The notes under the pieces were generated by a model. That model was not told the origin of the DNA. It made no database searches and saw only the letters and a list, made by a program, of their open reading frames with translations. This document shows, one piece after another, positions 34,817 through 44,737 of a stretch of 64,000 nt of DNA. The first letter of the stretch is position 1. The number at the start of each line of letters is the position of its first letter. Made by a program: the position numbers and the translations under genes. The stretch is from Gammaproteobacteria bacterium (GTDB lineage: Bacteria; Pseudomonadota; Gammaproteobacteria; Enterobacterales; Alteromonadaceae): contig JAHJZX010000042.1 of assembly GCA_018826295.1 (NCBI GenBank), positions 44,744 through 108,743 of the forward strand, in the 5' to 3' direction.

Positions 34817-35699
34817 GTTTAAGTCCGCTGACAAAACTGTGCTGCCGGCCGGTAGCAGGGTCGGTAAAACTCAGGCTTTTTGCCAGTAATTGCAAAGGTC
34901 TATCAAACTGCGGTGACTGCTTTGGCTTAAGCTGCGGGTAATAGTTATCGTGCAATATCGGCATCGCCAAACTTAGCATATGCAGGCGTAACTGGTGGGT
35001 TTTACCTGTATGCGGTGTTAACTGAAACAACCCCAGTCCGGCCTGTTTCGCCAACAGGCAGATATCCGAACGTGCATTTACCTCGCCCGGTACTATGGCA
35101 TTAACAAAACGCGGCGTGCTTTTTTCTATGCGGTTTTCAATCTGCCAGTGCTGCGGTAAGGCCGCTGCTGCAACAGCCCCGGTTAACTGCGCCACAGCCT
35201 GATACTGCTTAGTAATAGCGCCGCGGCTAAACAGCTGATAATACGCTGGCCGGCTTTGCGCATTAACAGAAAATAGCACCAGGCCGGCGGTATCGCGATC
35301 CAGCCGGTGCACTGGCACCATATCACTAATAGCGGTCTCCCGTTGTAAACGCGCCAGCAGGCACTCGTTTACATAGTCACCGCCCGGTGTTACCGGCAAA
35401 AAATGCGGTTTGTCGGCAACAATAATATGTTGATCCTGGTACAGGATCTGATGGGCAAACGGTATTGCCGGCTCTGCGGCAACTTCACGGTAATAACACA
35501 ACCGCTTGCTTGGTTGAAAAGGCGTCTGTTCAGAAATCGGCTCACCATTAAACCAGTGTACTTTGCCATCCTGTATGCGTGCTTGCCAAACCTCCGGTGC
35601 TATGCGGTGAAAATTGGCACACAAATAAGCAAACACTGTCGGCCAGCCCTGATTGTTTGCCGGCAGGGTAATTTCGGATGCCTTAACTGCGATTGACAT
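34797..35699 (-). CDS. RluA family pseudouridine synthase
   Basis: A 300-residue RNA pseudouridine synthase. The catalytic motif is H-R-L-D-R-D-T-A-G-L, where the first Asp is the nucleophile that attacks uridine C1'. Other family marks are QDQHIIVADKPHFLPVTPGG and TGKTHQLRLHMLSL. The subgroup is that of RluA-like enzymes lacking a clear N-terminal S4 domain. The target RNA cannot be assigned from sequence. It ends inside the last codons of the convergent SBP-like gene. Confidence 0.85.
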   Translation of the reverse strand: MSIAVKASEITLPANNQGWPTVFAYLCANFHRIAPEVWQARIQDGKVHWFNGEPISEQTPFQPSKRLCYYREVAAEPAIPFAHQILYQDQHIIVADKPHFLPVTPGGDYVNECLLARLQRETAISDMVPVHRLDRDTAGLVLFSVNAQSRPAYYQLFSRGAITKQYQAVAQLTGAVAAAALPQHWQIENRIEKSTPRFVNAIVPGEVNARSDICLLAKQAGLGLFQLTPHTGKTHQLRLHMLSLAMPILHDNYYPQLKPKQSPQFDRPLQLLAKSLSFTDPATGRQHSFVSGLKLSAWFG

Positions 35700-35843
35700 A
35701 ATTTCTCCAGAATTGCAGCCTGCAGTGTAGCAGAATCCCCTGTTAGCCCAAAAAGGCTTCCGCCTGCACCATCGGCTAAACCTATGGCGGTGGTCATGTT
35801 GTACTGCTGGCGTAGTACCCCTGCTTATTAAGGCAATAGTAAG

Positions 35844-36353
35844 ATGAAAGCAATAATAACACTGCTGTTTACCACCAGTTTAGTGCAGGCCAGCCAGACA
35901 CCGGCGTGCAACACTGAGCAGCATCGTGCTTTTGATTTCTGGCTGGGTAACTGGCAGGTTTTTAAAGCCGACGGTAGCCTGGCCGGCAGTAACCGCATCA
36001 GCCTGGCACAAAATGGCTGTGTTTTAACCGAGCAGTACCGCACGCCCGGCGGCTTTAACGGCCAAAGCCTGAACATGTTTGACAGCAATCGCGGGCTTTG
36101 GCATCAAACCTGGGTAGACAATAGCGGTAGCTTATTGCTGCTTGAGGGCAACATCGTCGACAACGATATGCTGCTATCCGGCGCTATTACAACCGCAGAG
36201 GGTGAGGTTCAGCAGCAGCGGATCCGCTGGACACCAAACCAGGACGGCAGCATCAGACAACACTGGCAGGCACAAATGGCAGACGGTAACTGGGTAACCC
36301 TGTTTGATGGCCTGTACAAAAAAGTAGCTGACCACAATAAAGAAGGAAACTAA
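35844..36353 (+). CDS. Exported DUF1579-like protein
   Basis: A 169-residue protein with a short signal peptide (ending LVQA). The mature part starts with a FDFWLGNWQV segment, common to a group of secreted beta-barrel-like proteins, followed by the SLNMFDSNRGLWHQTWVDNSG region and a C-terminal LFDGLYKKV. It lies 2 bp before the exported methyltransferase gene, so the two are co-expressed. Function unknown; the fold is probably lipocalin-like. Confidence 0.6.
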   Translation: MKAIITLLFTTSLVQASQTPACNTEQHRAFDFWLGNWQVFKADGSLAGSNRISLAQNGCVLTEQYRTPGGFNGQSLNMFDSNRGLWHQTWVDNSGSLLLLEGNIVDNDMLLSGAITTAEGEVQQQRIRWTPNQDGSIRQHWQAQMADGNWVTLFDGLYKKVADHNKEGN

Positions 36354-36355
36354 TC

Positions 36356-37090
36356 ATGCGTCTGCTTAGCCTGGTAGCAATAATGCTGTTTAGCCATATG
36401 TCACTCTGCGCCTGCGAACTTGAGCTTAATGGCACCGATCGCAGCCAGGCCGATAAAAGCCGCGACCTTACCAGCCTGCCTTGTCAGATGAGCGCCCTGC
36501 TACCGGTGCAACCGGGCAATGTTGTATTGGATTTACTCGGTGGCGCTGGCTATTTTAGCGAGCTGTTATCGCAGCAGGTAGGCGCTAACGGCAAGGTGTA
36601 TCTGCACAACAACCAGGCCTATTTACCTTACGTAGAGAAACAACTGGTGCAACGGCTTGAGCAAAACCGTTTGCCTAACGTGGTCCGGTTTGATGCTGAA
36701 CTGGACAAACTGGCGCTTGCGCCAGACAGTCTGGATGCCGTGTACTTTATTATGGGTTATCACGACATGTATCATGTTAGTGAAGGTTGGAAAATAGACC
36801 CTAAGCAGCTGATGACACAGATTTACACGGCACTTAAGCCCGGCGCTAAGATGCTTGTGGTAGATCATAATGCCAGTGCGGGCAGCGGCACGGCAGCGGC
36901 TCAGGAACTACACCGGATTGAAGTAAGCTATGTACAACAGGAATTGCAGCAATTTGGTTTTAAGCTGATAACCAGCAGCGACGTACTGGCTAATAGCCAG
37001 GATGATTACACTAAATCAGTATTTGATAAAACCGTACGTGGCAAAACCGATCGCTTTGTACTGCTGCTGCAAAAACCCGTCAACTTATAA
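36356..37090 (+). CDS. Exported class I SAM-dependent methyltransferase-like protein
   Basis: A 244-residue protein with an N-terminal export signal ending in L-C-A-C (Cys20), which could be a lipobox. The body has a class I methyltransferase fold: motif I VVLDLLGGAGYFSELL, an acidic strand end in RFDAELDKL, and the MVVD-type strand LVVDHNASAGSG. These match the COG4798 group of predicted methyltransferases, which are also exported. SAM is not known to be plentiful in the periplasm, so catalysis there is doubtful. It is translationally linked to the DUF1579-like gene (2-bp gap). Confidence 0.7.
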   Translation: MRLLSLVAIMLFSHMSLCACELELNGTDRSQADKSRDLTSLPCQMSALLPVQPGNVVLDLLGGAGYFSELLSQQVGANGKVYLHNNQAYLPYVEKQLVQRLEQNRLPNVVRFDAELDKLALAPDSLDAVYFIMGYHDMYHVSEGWKIDPKQLMTQIYTALKPGAKMLVVDHNASAGSGTAAAQELHRIEVSYVQQELQQFGFKLITSSDVLANSQDDYTKSVFDKTVRGKTDRFVLLLQKPVNL

Positions 37091-37159
37091 TAACCGGCAG
37101 ATTGCGGTCTGCTAAAAACCGGCTAAAATGGCGGCCCGACTCTTTACCCTGGGCTGCCT

Positions 37160-37858
37160 GTGCCGCATAACAATTCCGTCCTTACACTGCGTCAGCGCGA
37201 ACTGGCCAACGCCACCCGGGTGTTTAACGCCCGTGGCAGCAAGGTAAAACGCTGTGACAGCTGTTTATTGCCTAAAGCCGATTGCATTTGCGCCGGCAAA
37301 CCACAGGTGGTAAGCAACAGCGCGTTCTGTTTTATTATGTACACCGGCGAGTGCTACAAACCGAGTAATACCGGCCGTATTATTGCCGATGTTATTTCCG
37401 ACAATCATGCCTTTGTCTGGGACAGAACCCGGCCTGATGCCACTATGCTGGCATTATTAAATAACCCGGCCTACGCACCTATCATCGTGTTTCCGCAGCA
37501 GTACGCCGAGACAGAGCGTTGCATCGACAGTCCTTTTGATGTCGCTGCGGTGCAAACGGGCAAAATACCATTGTTTATTATGCTGGATGGCACCTGGCGC
37601 GAAGCGAAAAAAATGTTTAAAAGCCCTTACCTGGCGAATTTTCCTGTACTGGGTATTCAGCCACAGCAGGCCTCCTGTTATCAGCTGCGCGAAGCGGCGC
37701 ATATTCACCAGTTATGCACGGCTGAAGTGGCCATTGCAGTGCTGAAACTGGCCAATGACAGCGCTGCAGCCCAAGCCCTGGCAAGTTATTTTAATTTGTT
37801 TCGCCGCGCCTATATCGCCGGCAAACCCCATTTAAACTTTACTGAACTGGCAGAATAA
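37160..37858 (+). CDS. tapT: DTW-domain tRNA-uridine aminocarboxypropyltransferase
   Basis: A 232-residue DTW protein, the same length as E. coli TapT (YfiP), which makes acp3U in tRNA from SAM. Four cysteines (CDSCLLPKADCIC) form a zinc site near residue 35. MYTGECYKPSNTGRIIADV and the name-giving D-G-T-W-R-E-A-K-K-M motif are present, as is the CTAEVAIAVL end segment. The start is a GTG at 37160 with only a weak Shine-Dalgarno sequence. It stands 18 bp before an S4-domain gene, suggesting a small RNA-metabolism pair. Confidence 0.9.
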   Translation: MPHNNSVLTLRQRELANATRVFNARGSKVKRCDSCLLPKADCICAGKPQVVSNSAFCFIMYTGECYKPSNTGRIIADVISDNHAFVWDRTRPDATMLALLNNPAYAPIIVFPQQYAETERCIDSPFDVAAVQTGKIPLFIMLDGTWREAKKMFKSPYLANFPVLGIQPQQASCYQLREAAHIHQLCTAEVAIAVLKLANDSAAAQALASYFNLFRRAYIAGKPHLNFTELAE

Positions 37859-37875
37859 ACTGCAAAGGATCTGAC

Positions 37876-38088
37876 ATGCGCGACGTAGTACTGAGCAAAC
37901 CTGCAGTGGAACTGTATAAAATTCTTAAGTTTGAAGGCCTGTTTGGCAGTGGCGGTGAAGCCAAAGCCGCAATAGATGCCGGCCTGGTAAAAGTAAATGG
38001 CGAAGTGGAAACACGTAAACGCCGGCAAATAAACGCTGGGGATATGATTGAGCTTGGCGGCGAACAGCTGCAAATACGCCTGGCATAA
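37876..38088 (+). CDS. S4-domain RNA-binding protein (YbcJ-like)
   Basis: A 70-residue protein that is almost wholly one S4 RNA-binding domain: FEGLFGSGGEAKAAIDAGLVKVNGE, with its loop at about 17-41, then RRQINAGDMIELGGEQL. This matches YbcJ in length and sequence style. An AAAGGA Shine-Dalgarno sequence precedes the ATG. It probably binds structured RNA such as rRNA or tRNA; no target is established. Confidence 0.85.
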   Translation: MRDVVLSKPAVELYKILKFEGLFGSGGEAKAAIDAGLVKVNGEVETRKRRQINAGDMIELGGEQLQIRLA

Positions 38089-38095
38089 TCACCGG

Positions 38096-38854
38096 CTAAC
38101 ACTGGCGGATAAAAGCCGCCAGCTGAGTGCACAGCCAGTCGGCATCATCCAGCGCCAGATCATGTCCGGCCCACGGATGTTGCCGGTGCGCCACCTGCCA
38201 GTGTTGCGCCAATGCCACCGAACACTGCGGGCTAACCAGCTTGTCGCCCAGACTACTAAGTAATAACGTCGGGCACTGCGGTGCAGGCGGCACCACAAAG
38301 CGACTGGCAGCATAAAGCTGTCGCAGCGCATTGCCAATACTAAGCGGCCTTTGCTGCTGCCACAGCTGCCAATTGGCTAATACGCCGGCATGTTGTGATG
38401 CCGCAGCGCTGGTTAGTTGTAAAATAATACGCTCACGCCGGTTGGCATCGGCGAATAGCGTGCGCAACAACAACGGATAATTTTGCCAGCGTAAGCGCTG
38501 ATAAAACGGTGACAACGGCCGGGCACTGCTGTTGATTAACGTGATGGAAGCCACCTCGGCCGGAAACTGCGCCGCCCAGTCGGCTGCCAACATGGCGCCC
38601 AGCGATATCGCCACTAAATGCACCCTGCCGTTAAACTCAGCGGCTTGTTGCAATTGAGCGCGTACCGATTGGCGCAAAGCACTGATACTGCAAGGTGAGC
38701 GCAGATGGTGTAACTCGCCGCAACCGGCAAAATCATAGCTTAATACCGGATGAGTTAACCTCGATGCCAGTAAGGGCCGGAATTCGCCCCAATGCCGCTG
38801 TTCACGGCTAAGACCACGGATTAACAGCAGCGGCACAGCCTTAGCTAGTACCAT
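38096..38854 (-). CDS. Alpha/beta hydrolase (BioH-like fold)
   Basis: A 252-residue alpha/beta hydrolase. The elbow is A-I-S-L-G-A, with alanine in place of the first glycine, so Ser is still the likely nucleophile. Asp in SSLGDKLVSP and His in WAGHDLALDD complete a triad in family positions. The start LLLIRGLSREQRHW replaces the usual LVLLHG oxyanion segment. The 10-bp overlap with the upstream M14 peptidase gene implies co-transcription. Substrate unknown. Confidence 0.75.
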   Translation of the reverse strand: MVLAKAVPLLLIRGLSREQRHWGEFRPLLASRLTHPVLSYDFAGCGELHHLRSPCSISALRQSVRAQLQQAAEFNGRVHLVAISLGAMLAADWAAQFPAEVASITLINSSARPLSPFYQRLRWQNYPLLLRTLFADANRRERIILQLTSAAASQHAGVLANWQLWQQQRPLSIGNALRQLYAASRFVVPPAPQCPTLLLSSLGDKLVSPQCSVALAQHWQVAHRQHPWAGHDLALDDADWLCTQLAAFIRQC

Positions 38855-39849
38855 AATTGCACCGCCTCTGCCTGTAATTGTGGCTTATCGGGCAACGGCA
38901 GCCAATGCCGATAAGACAGGCTGGCGTTAATTAAAAAATTAATTAAAATCAAATGACTGCGCAATACCCGCCTTACCCGGTGCGGCTTAACCGGGTGAAA
39001 CATGCCGAGGCTGGATAACAGCTGAAACGGATTCTTGCGCACCCAGTTCCACGAGCCCATTTCCAGCGTTAGCGGCAACAGCGTAGTGTTATGTGCTGCG
39101 GCCTGATCATACAGATAGTCCCATAAATCGCCATGACACAAATAATGCTGTGCTTGCGGCTCAAAAATATAGTTTTGATGTGGGTAGGTTTGAAACAGCA
39201 ATTGACGTAAGCGGTACATCTCGGCCAGATGAGCTATCGGCTGACGCCGGCTTTTAGCATAGGGAAACCACAACCGGTCGATGCTGCCAAAACCGGAATG
39301 ACAATCCAGCACCAGCGAAAATGGCCGTTGAAACAGTTCTGCCGAGACAAAATTGACCAGCGCCTGGCTTTCAATTTCCATTTTGTCGCTGCGGCCACGG
39401 TGCCAGGGGATCATACGACTGATGCGTTGCCCGCCAACCAGCCAGGCCGCCCCTTCAACACAGTCTACCGGCGCATTGCGCATCAGATCGACGCTGTTGC
39501 CATTGGCGCGCCAACCATTAGCCATACCCGCCGGATTTAATAGCGGAATAAAATATATACAGCAATGCTCCAGCGTGTGTTGTAAACATTTATCCCACGC
39601 CAAGCGCTGCAATAGCGTTTGTAAATAGGCCAGCACCACCTGAGTGCCAATACGTTCCAGCCCGTGCACACCGCCTACCAGCAATACCGCCGGCTTATTT
39701 ACGCCAGTGTTACCCAGCGACAACGCATACAGCGGCAGCAGTTGCGTCATATGCGGTACTTTTGCCAACACCTGCACGCGCAATTCGGCGGGAGCGCTGG
39801 CAATTAAGTGTTCAAGCTGCGCCAGCTCCGGCAATAAATCCTGCTGCAA
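38845..39849 (-). CDS. M14 family metallopeptidase (succinylglutamate desuccinylase/aspartoacylase-like)
   Basis: A 334-residue zinc carboxypeptidase-like protein. Zinc ligands are H-x-x-E in GGVHGLERIG and a later His in LDCHSGFGS; a Glu in PLTLEMGSWNW is positioned as the catalytic base. No signal peptide is seen. The group includes cytoplasmic enzymes acting on peptides, murein peptides or acylated amino acids. It is the first gene of a pair with the alpha/beta hydrolase. The substrate cannot be named. Confidence 0.8.
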   Translation of the reverse strand: MQQDLLPELAQLEHLIASAPAELRVQVLAKVPHMTQLLPLYALSLGNTGVNKPAVLLVGGVHGLERIGTQVVLAYLQTLLQRLAWDKCLQHTLEHCCIYFIPLLNPAGMANGWRANGNSVDLMRNAPVDCVEGAAWLVGGQRISRMIPWHRGRSDKMEIESQALVNFVSAELFQRPFSLVLDCHSGFGSIDRLWFPYAKSRRQPIAHLAEMYRLRQLLFQTYPHQNYIFEPQAQHYLCHGDLWDYLYDQAAAHNTTLLPLTLEMGSWNWVRKNPFQLLSSLGMFHPVKPHRVRRVLRSHLILINFLINASLSYRHWLPLPDKPQLQAEAVQLWY

Positions 39850-39929
39850 TGGTATACCACCACTAGGCTAATGACACTGGTATGACAGCATACCTTGCCC
39901 CAAGATGAAAAAAATGGCAGTTTTATGAA

Positions 39930-39959
39930 GATTTACCCCGGATTTACCTCCGGTTGCCC
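39930..39959. promoter_or_regulatory. 11-bp-spaced repeats before the LytS/LytTR operon
   Basis: GATTTACC occurs at 39930-39937 and 39941-39948, with a degenerate copy GGTTGCCC at 39952-39959. The spacing is 11 bp, and 22 bp between the outer pair, close to the pairing of LytTR half-sites. They lie about 70-90 bp before the first kinase ATG, a good place for autoregulation by the LytTR regulator encoded at the end of the operon. Confidence 0.4.
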
Positions 39960-40022
39960 TGCTGTTGCGACAATAAAACGCGGTTCACTTATACTCAGTC
40001 TTAATCTAGCCGGAGGCGAAAT

Positions 40023-41072
40023 ATGCAGTTTGTCAGTTTAGCTAAATTGCTGCGTTTTAATGGCTACTACTGGGCAGCCATATTTTTGTTGGGTTTATTA
40101 AGCTCGTTACAGGCAGTGGCCTTACGTGAAAAGCCCTTTGAATGGCATTACTTTCCGATGATGCTGGCCAGCGACCTGGTGGCAATGTTGCTGACAGCCG
40201 GTTTAGTGATCTGGAGCTATCATCGTTTGCGTCAGCAAACCTTCAGCAATACCCAGCTGCTGTTGGGCGTAGCATTGGTCGCCTTAGTCTATATTCCGGC
40301 TGAAAACGCGTTCTGGCTGTTATTATGGGACAACAAAATTACTGATATCCGGCTATTGGCCGGTAATCTGGATACGGCTGTACTGGCGTTTTTTGTCTGG
40401 ACCGCTTGCTATCTGACAGTGTTGATTTATCAAAAGCAGCTGCAGCGCCTGGCGCAAACCAATGAACTGAGCCAGAAAGTGCAGCAGTTAGAATTACAGG
40501 CGCTAAGCCATCAGCTTAACCCGCATTTTACCTTTAATGCGCTTAATTCAGTTTGTGCCTTGCTCGAAGCTGAGCGGTATGACGATGCCGAAACCATGTC
40601 TGAGCAACTGGCAACCTTTTTACGTTATTCGCTGAGCAAATCACCCGATAGCCTGGTACAGCTGGCCGATGAGTTGTCAGCAATCAATGCCTATCTGCAA
40701 CTGCAAAAAACCCGCTTTGGCGATAAGCTCAAAGTTAATTGCCAGATTGATGACACCTTAAAGCGCCAGCGTATACCGGCGTTATTGTTGCAACCTCTGG
40801 TAGAAAATGCCATTAAATACGCCGTCGCCACACGTAAGCAAGGTGCAACCATTACCATCAGCGGTGCCCGCATGCAAGATAGCCTGCATTTGTGTATCAG
40901 TGACGATGGCCCAGGCTCGCAATTACAGGCCAACAGTGGCGGCGCCGGTGTCGGGCTGGATAATATCCGCAACCGCCTGCTACAGCATTTTGGCAATAAC
41001 GCTACACTGGCCATTGGTGCCAGCCCGCAAGGCTTTAAAGTGGATATCTGTTTACCATGGCAAACAGCATGA
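40023..41072 (+). CDS. LytS-type sensor histidine kinase
   Basis: A 349-residue membrane kinase. Four TM helices fill residues about 10-145, followed by a coiled coil. The His_kinase domain has the phospho-accepting H in Q-L-N-P-H-F-T-F-N-A-L-N. The ATPase has an intact N box (LLLQPLVENAIKYA), G1 (SDDGPG) and G2 (GVGLDNI). It should phosphorylate the LytTR response regulator at 42138. A second, overlapping kinase follows (16-bp overlap). There is no periplasmic sensor domain, so the signal may lie in the membrane. Confidence 0.88.
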   Translation: MQFVSLAKLLRFNGYYWAAIFLLGLLSSLQAVALREKPFEWHYFPMMLASDLVAMLLTAGLVIWSYHRLRQQTFSNTQLLLGVALVALVYIPAENAFWLLLWDNKITDIRLLAGNLDTAVLAFFVWTACYLTVLIYQKQLQRLAQTNELSQKVQQLELQALSHQLNPHFTFNALNSVCALLEAERYDDAETMSEQLATFLRYSLSKSPDSLVQLADELSAINAYLQLQKTRFGDKLKVNCQIDDTLKRQRIPALLLQPLVENAIKYAVATRKQGATITISGARMQDSLHLCISDDGPGSQLQANSGGAGVGLDNIRNRLLQHFGNNATLAIGASPQGFKVDICLPWQTA

Positions 41073-42154
41073 TGACAGCCCCTCTGGCACCACAGCGGTT
41101 AAGCAATTTTTGGTACTGGCACTTGCTGTACTGGTTAAGTTATCTGCTGATCAAGTTTACCCATCTGGCGGTGTTAGTACCGTTGCAAAACGAATCCAGC
41201 TGGCCGTATTTATGGATCTACAGCCTGGTGACACTGATCAATGTGCTGTGTACCGGCTTGCTCGGCCAGCATGAGCTGTTGCAACAGCGGCCGTTTTGGC
41301 TGCAGCTGAAACGGTTGTTGCTGATTTTACTGCCATTGTGGCTGGCGATGGTGGTACTGCGCCAGACGCTGGTAATGCAATACGCCACCACTATGTTGCA
41401 AGAGGTTGATTCAGTATTAAAGTACTTTGTCGCCTTTTCGCTGGTACTGTTACCCTTGGCCGGCTGGCTGGCAGTATTTATGCTGATTAAAGCTAATCAA
41501 TTGCACTATGCCAGTGTGTTGCAGCAACAACAGCTGGCTAAAAAAGCCCGTCAGGCCAGATTAAAAGTGCTGCGCTACCAGTTAAACCCACACTTTATGT
41601 TTAATACATTAAATGCGCTTAACGCACTAATAGTGCAGCGTAACGGCCTGGCGGCTGAACAGTTGATCCAGCACTTATCAACTTACCTGCGGCATTCTTT
41701 AAAGAATCAGCAGGATGAGTTTATTCCGCTGCAACAGGAACTGGATGCATTAACCGCATATATGGCCATTCAACAGGTGCGCTTTGGTGAGCGGTTACAA
41801 CTAAGCTGGCAACTGCCGGAACAACCGCCCAAGGTGTGTTTTCCGCCATTGCTGCTGCAACCATTGGCGGAAAACGCCATTCAATTCAGCGTAGCTGAGG
41901 TGGCTGGTGATATTTGTTTGCAGATCACGGTGCAGCAAACCGGGCCACAGTTACACATCAGGCTGGCGCAACAAGGCGCCAGTGCTACTGCCGGCTGGCC
42001 CAATGCCAGCCAGCCACTAAACTTAGTTAATCTTGCTGAGCGGCTGCAGCTGTTATTTGGCAGTGCCGCCAGTTTAACCCTTAGCCACAGTAACAGCGGC
42101 TTTTACAGCCAGCTTAGCATAGCAACGGAGGCGCTGAATGACTGCCGCACTTAA
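41057..42154 (+). CDS. Second LytS-type sensor kinase with degenerate ATP-binding domain
   Basis: A 365-residue paralogue of the kinase before it, with about four TM helices (residues about 18-150), a coiled coil and the acceptor motif Q-L-N-P-H-F-M-F-N-T-L-N intact. The ATPase keeps an N box (PLAENAIQFS), but the G1 DxGxG is replaced by LAQQGAS and the G2 GxGLxN by QPLNLVNL. It is therefore probably unable to bind ATP normally and may act as a phosphate acceptor, a regulator or a heterodimer partner. It overlaps the kinase gene upstream and the response regulator gene downstream (17 bp), which implies tight coupling. Confidence 0.85.
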   Translation: MANSMMTAPLAPQRLSNFWYWHLLYWLSYLLIKFTHLAVLVPLQNESSWPYLWIYSLVTLINVLCTGLLGQHELLQQRPFWLQLKRLLLILLPLWLAMVVLRQTLVMQYATTMLQEVDSVLKYFVAFSLVLLPLAGWLAVFMLIKANQLHYASVLQQQQLAKKARQARLKVLRYQLNPHFMFNTLNALNALIVQRNGLAAEQLIQHLSTYLRHSLKNQQDEFIPLQQELDALTAYMAIQQVRFGERLQLSWQLPEQPPKVCFPPLLLQPLAENAIQFSVAEVAGDICLQITVQQTGPQLHIRLAQQGASATAGWPNASQPLNLVNLAERLQLLFGSAASLTLSHSNSGFYSQLSIATEALNDCRT

Positions 42155-42881
42155 GGTGATTATTGCTGATGACGAACCTTTAGCAATCAGTAACTTAAAA
42201 GCCAAACTGGCCGTATATCCGAATATGGAGATTGTCGACTGTTTCGACAATGGCGATGACACCCTGCAATTTTTGCAAACTGCTACCGATATCGATCTGG
42301 TGTTTTTGGATATTCAGATGCCCGGTATCAAAGGTATTGAAATTTTACAGCAAGCCGCTAAAGGCTCTGCGATGACCCGGCCGCTGTATATATTGGTGAC
42401 AGCATACGAGCAGTTTGCCTTTTCGGCGTTTGAACATTTTGCTTTTGATTATCTGCTAAAACCGGTGTCACGCCAACGTCTGGCACAAACCCTGCTGGAT
42501 GCCCGCACCGCGCTGGATAAGCCATCAGAGCAGGCTATGGCGGTGGCGGCAAATAAGCTGACCTTCAAAACCGGCGCCTCAACCTTACTGCTGGACGATA
42601 TTGAAATTCTGCAAATTGAAGCGGCCGGTAACTATATGTGTATTCATACACTGAACGACACCCTGGTTATCCGTGAAACCATGAAGGAGCTGTTGCAACG
42701 CTTGCCACAGCAGTTTGTGCAGGTGCACCGTTCGGTGTTACTTAACCTGCACCATGCACACAAGGTGCAACCGCATAACAACGACTATGAGTTTACGCTA
42801 AGTAACGGTAAAAAGGTTGTTGCTTCAAGACGTTACAAAATGAACTGGGCCGACCAACTCAGCAGCCTGCCACAGCATTAA
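42138..42881 (+). CDS. LytTR family response regulator
   Basis: A 247-residue two-domain regulator. The receiver domain (1-120) has the acidic pair ADDEP, phospho-acceptor Asp in LVFLDIQMPG, the conserved LVTAYEQ and the Lys of LLKPV. The LytTR DNA-binding domain (about 145-245) shows IEAAGNYMCIHT and the FVQVHRSVLLNL motif. It is the output of the two LytS kinases. Candidate 11-bp repeats upstream of the operon (39930-39959) could be its site. Confidence 0.9.
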   Translation: MTAALKVIIADDEPLAISNLKAKLAVYPNMEIVDCFDNGDDTLQFLQTATDIDLVFLDIQMPGIKGIEILQQAAKGSAMTRPLYILVTAYEQFAFSAFEHFAFDYLLKPVSRQRLAQTLLDARTALDKPSEQAMAVAANKLTFKTGASTLLLDDIEILQIEAAGNYMCIHTLNDTLVIRETMKELLQRLPQQFVQVHRSVLLNLHHAHKVQPHNNDYEFTLSNGKKVVASRRYKMNWADQLSSLPQH

Positions 42882-43028
42882 CGTCACCGCTTAACCCCAG
42901 CCGGCGTCGGCTTGTCACTTAGTAACAACGGCGCCACCTCTTACCCCATCACAGCAGCCTGCGCCGGTTTTGCTTGCCACAATAACACTATGGCACTTGC
43001 CATACCTTAAACAACAGAGGGCAGCACA

Positions 43029-43370
43029 ATGAAAACCGCACTTTTATTAGCAGTATCTCTGGCAGGTGCCAGCATGGCAGTACAGGCAGATCGTCATGAA
43101 CGTAAAGAATACGGCTACATGTATGATGGTCTGGTGAAAATTTGTATTAATACGCAAAAAGACAATGCTTTAGGTCTGTTCAGAACGTTAAAGGACTATC
43201 GTGTCAGCCGCCAGGACGCAGTTAACGGCGTGGTATGTAACGGCCAACAACTGATGGATTTTGCCCGCGCCAATCAAGCAGTAAAAATTACCCGCGCGCT
43301 GCAGCGGTATGAAGATCCCAACAAAGGCAGAACCATCATCAGAGATATTACTGCCACGGCAGCAAATTAA
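43029..43370 (+). CDS. DUF3718 domain exported protein
   Basis: A 113-residue exported protein (signal peptide about 1-20, ending VQA). The mature part contains the DUF3718 segment with two cysteines, LVKICINTQKDNA and GVVCNGQQLMDFA, which could form a disulfide in the periplasm. A strong AGAGGG Shine-Dalgarno sequence precedes the ATG. It stands alone, 147 bp after the LytTR gene. Function unknown. Confidence 0.75.
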   Translation: MKTALLLAVSLAGASMAVQADRHERKEYGYMYDGLVKICINTQKDNALGLFRTLKDYRVSRQDAVNGVVCNGQQLMDFARANQAVKITRALQRYEDPNKGRTIIRDITATAAN

Positions 43371-43388
43371 TCAGGCAGTTGGCTGGCA

Positions 43389-43420
43389 GCGAGGGGCACT
43401 AAATCAGCACCGCCCCTCGC
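43389..43420. other. Hairpin between converging DUF3718 and kdsA genes
   Basis: GCGAGGGGC (43389-43397) and GCCCCTCGC (43412-43420) form a 9-bp stem with a 14-nt loop. No T tract follows, so it could block read-through only weakly, or work with Rho. Confidence 0.4.
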
Positions 43421-43431
43421 CGCAGCTTAAG

Positions 43432-44687
<1,256 letters not shown>

Positions 44688-44707
44688 AGAGTTGATCCTT
44701 CGTCGTT

Positions 44708-44735
44708 AAAAAAACAGCCAGCTTAAGCTGGCTGT
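44708..44735 (-). terminator. Intrinsic terminator after the HD-GYP gene
   Basis: A perfect 22-bp palindrome (44714-44735, arms ACAGCCAGCTT/AAGCTGGCTGT) is followed on the minus strand by a seven-T tract (plus-strand A run from 44708). It lies 3 bp after the HD-GYP stop codon and would end that transcript before sirB2-kdsA. Confidence 0.85.
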
Positions 44736-44737
44736 GG

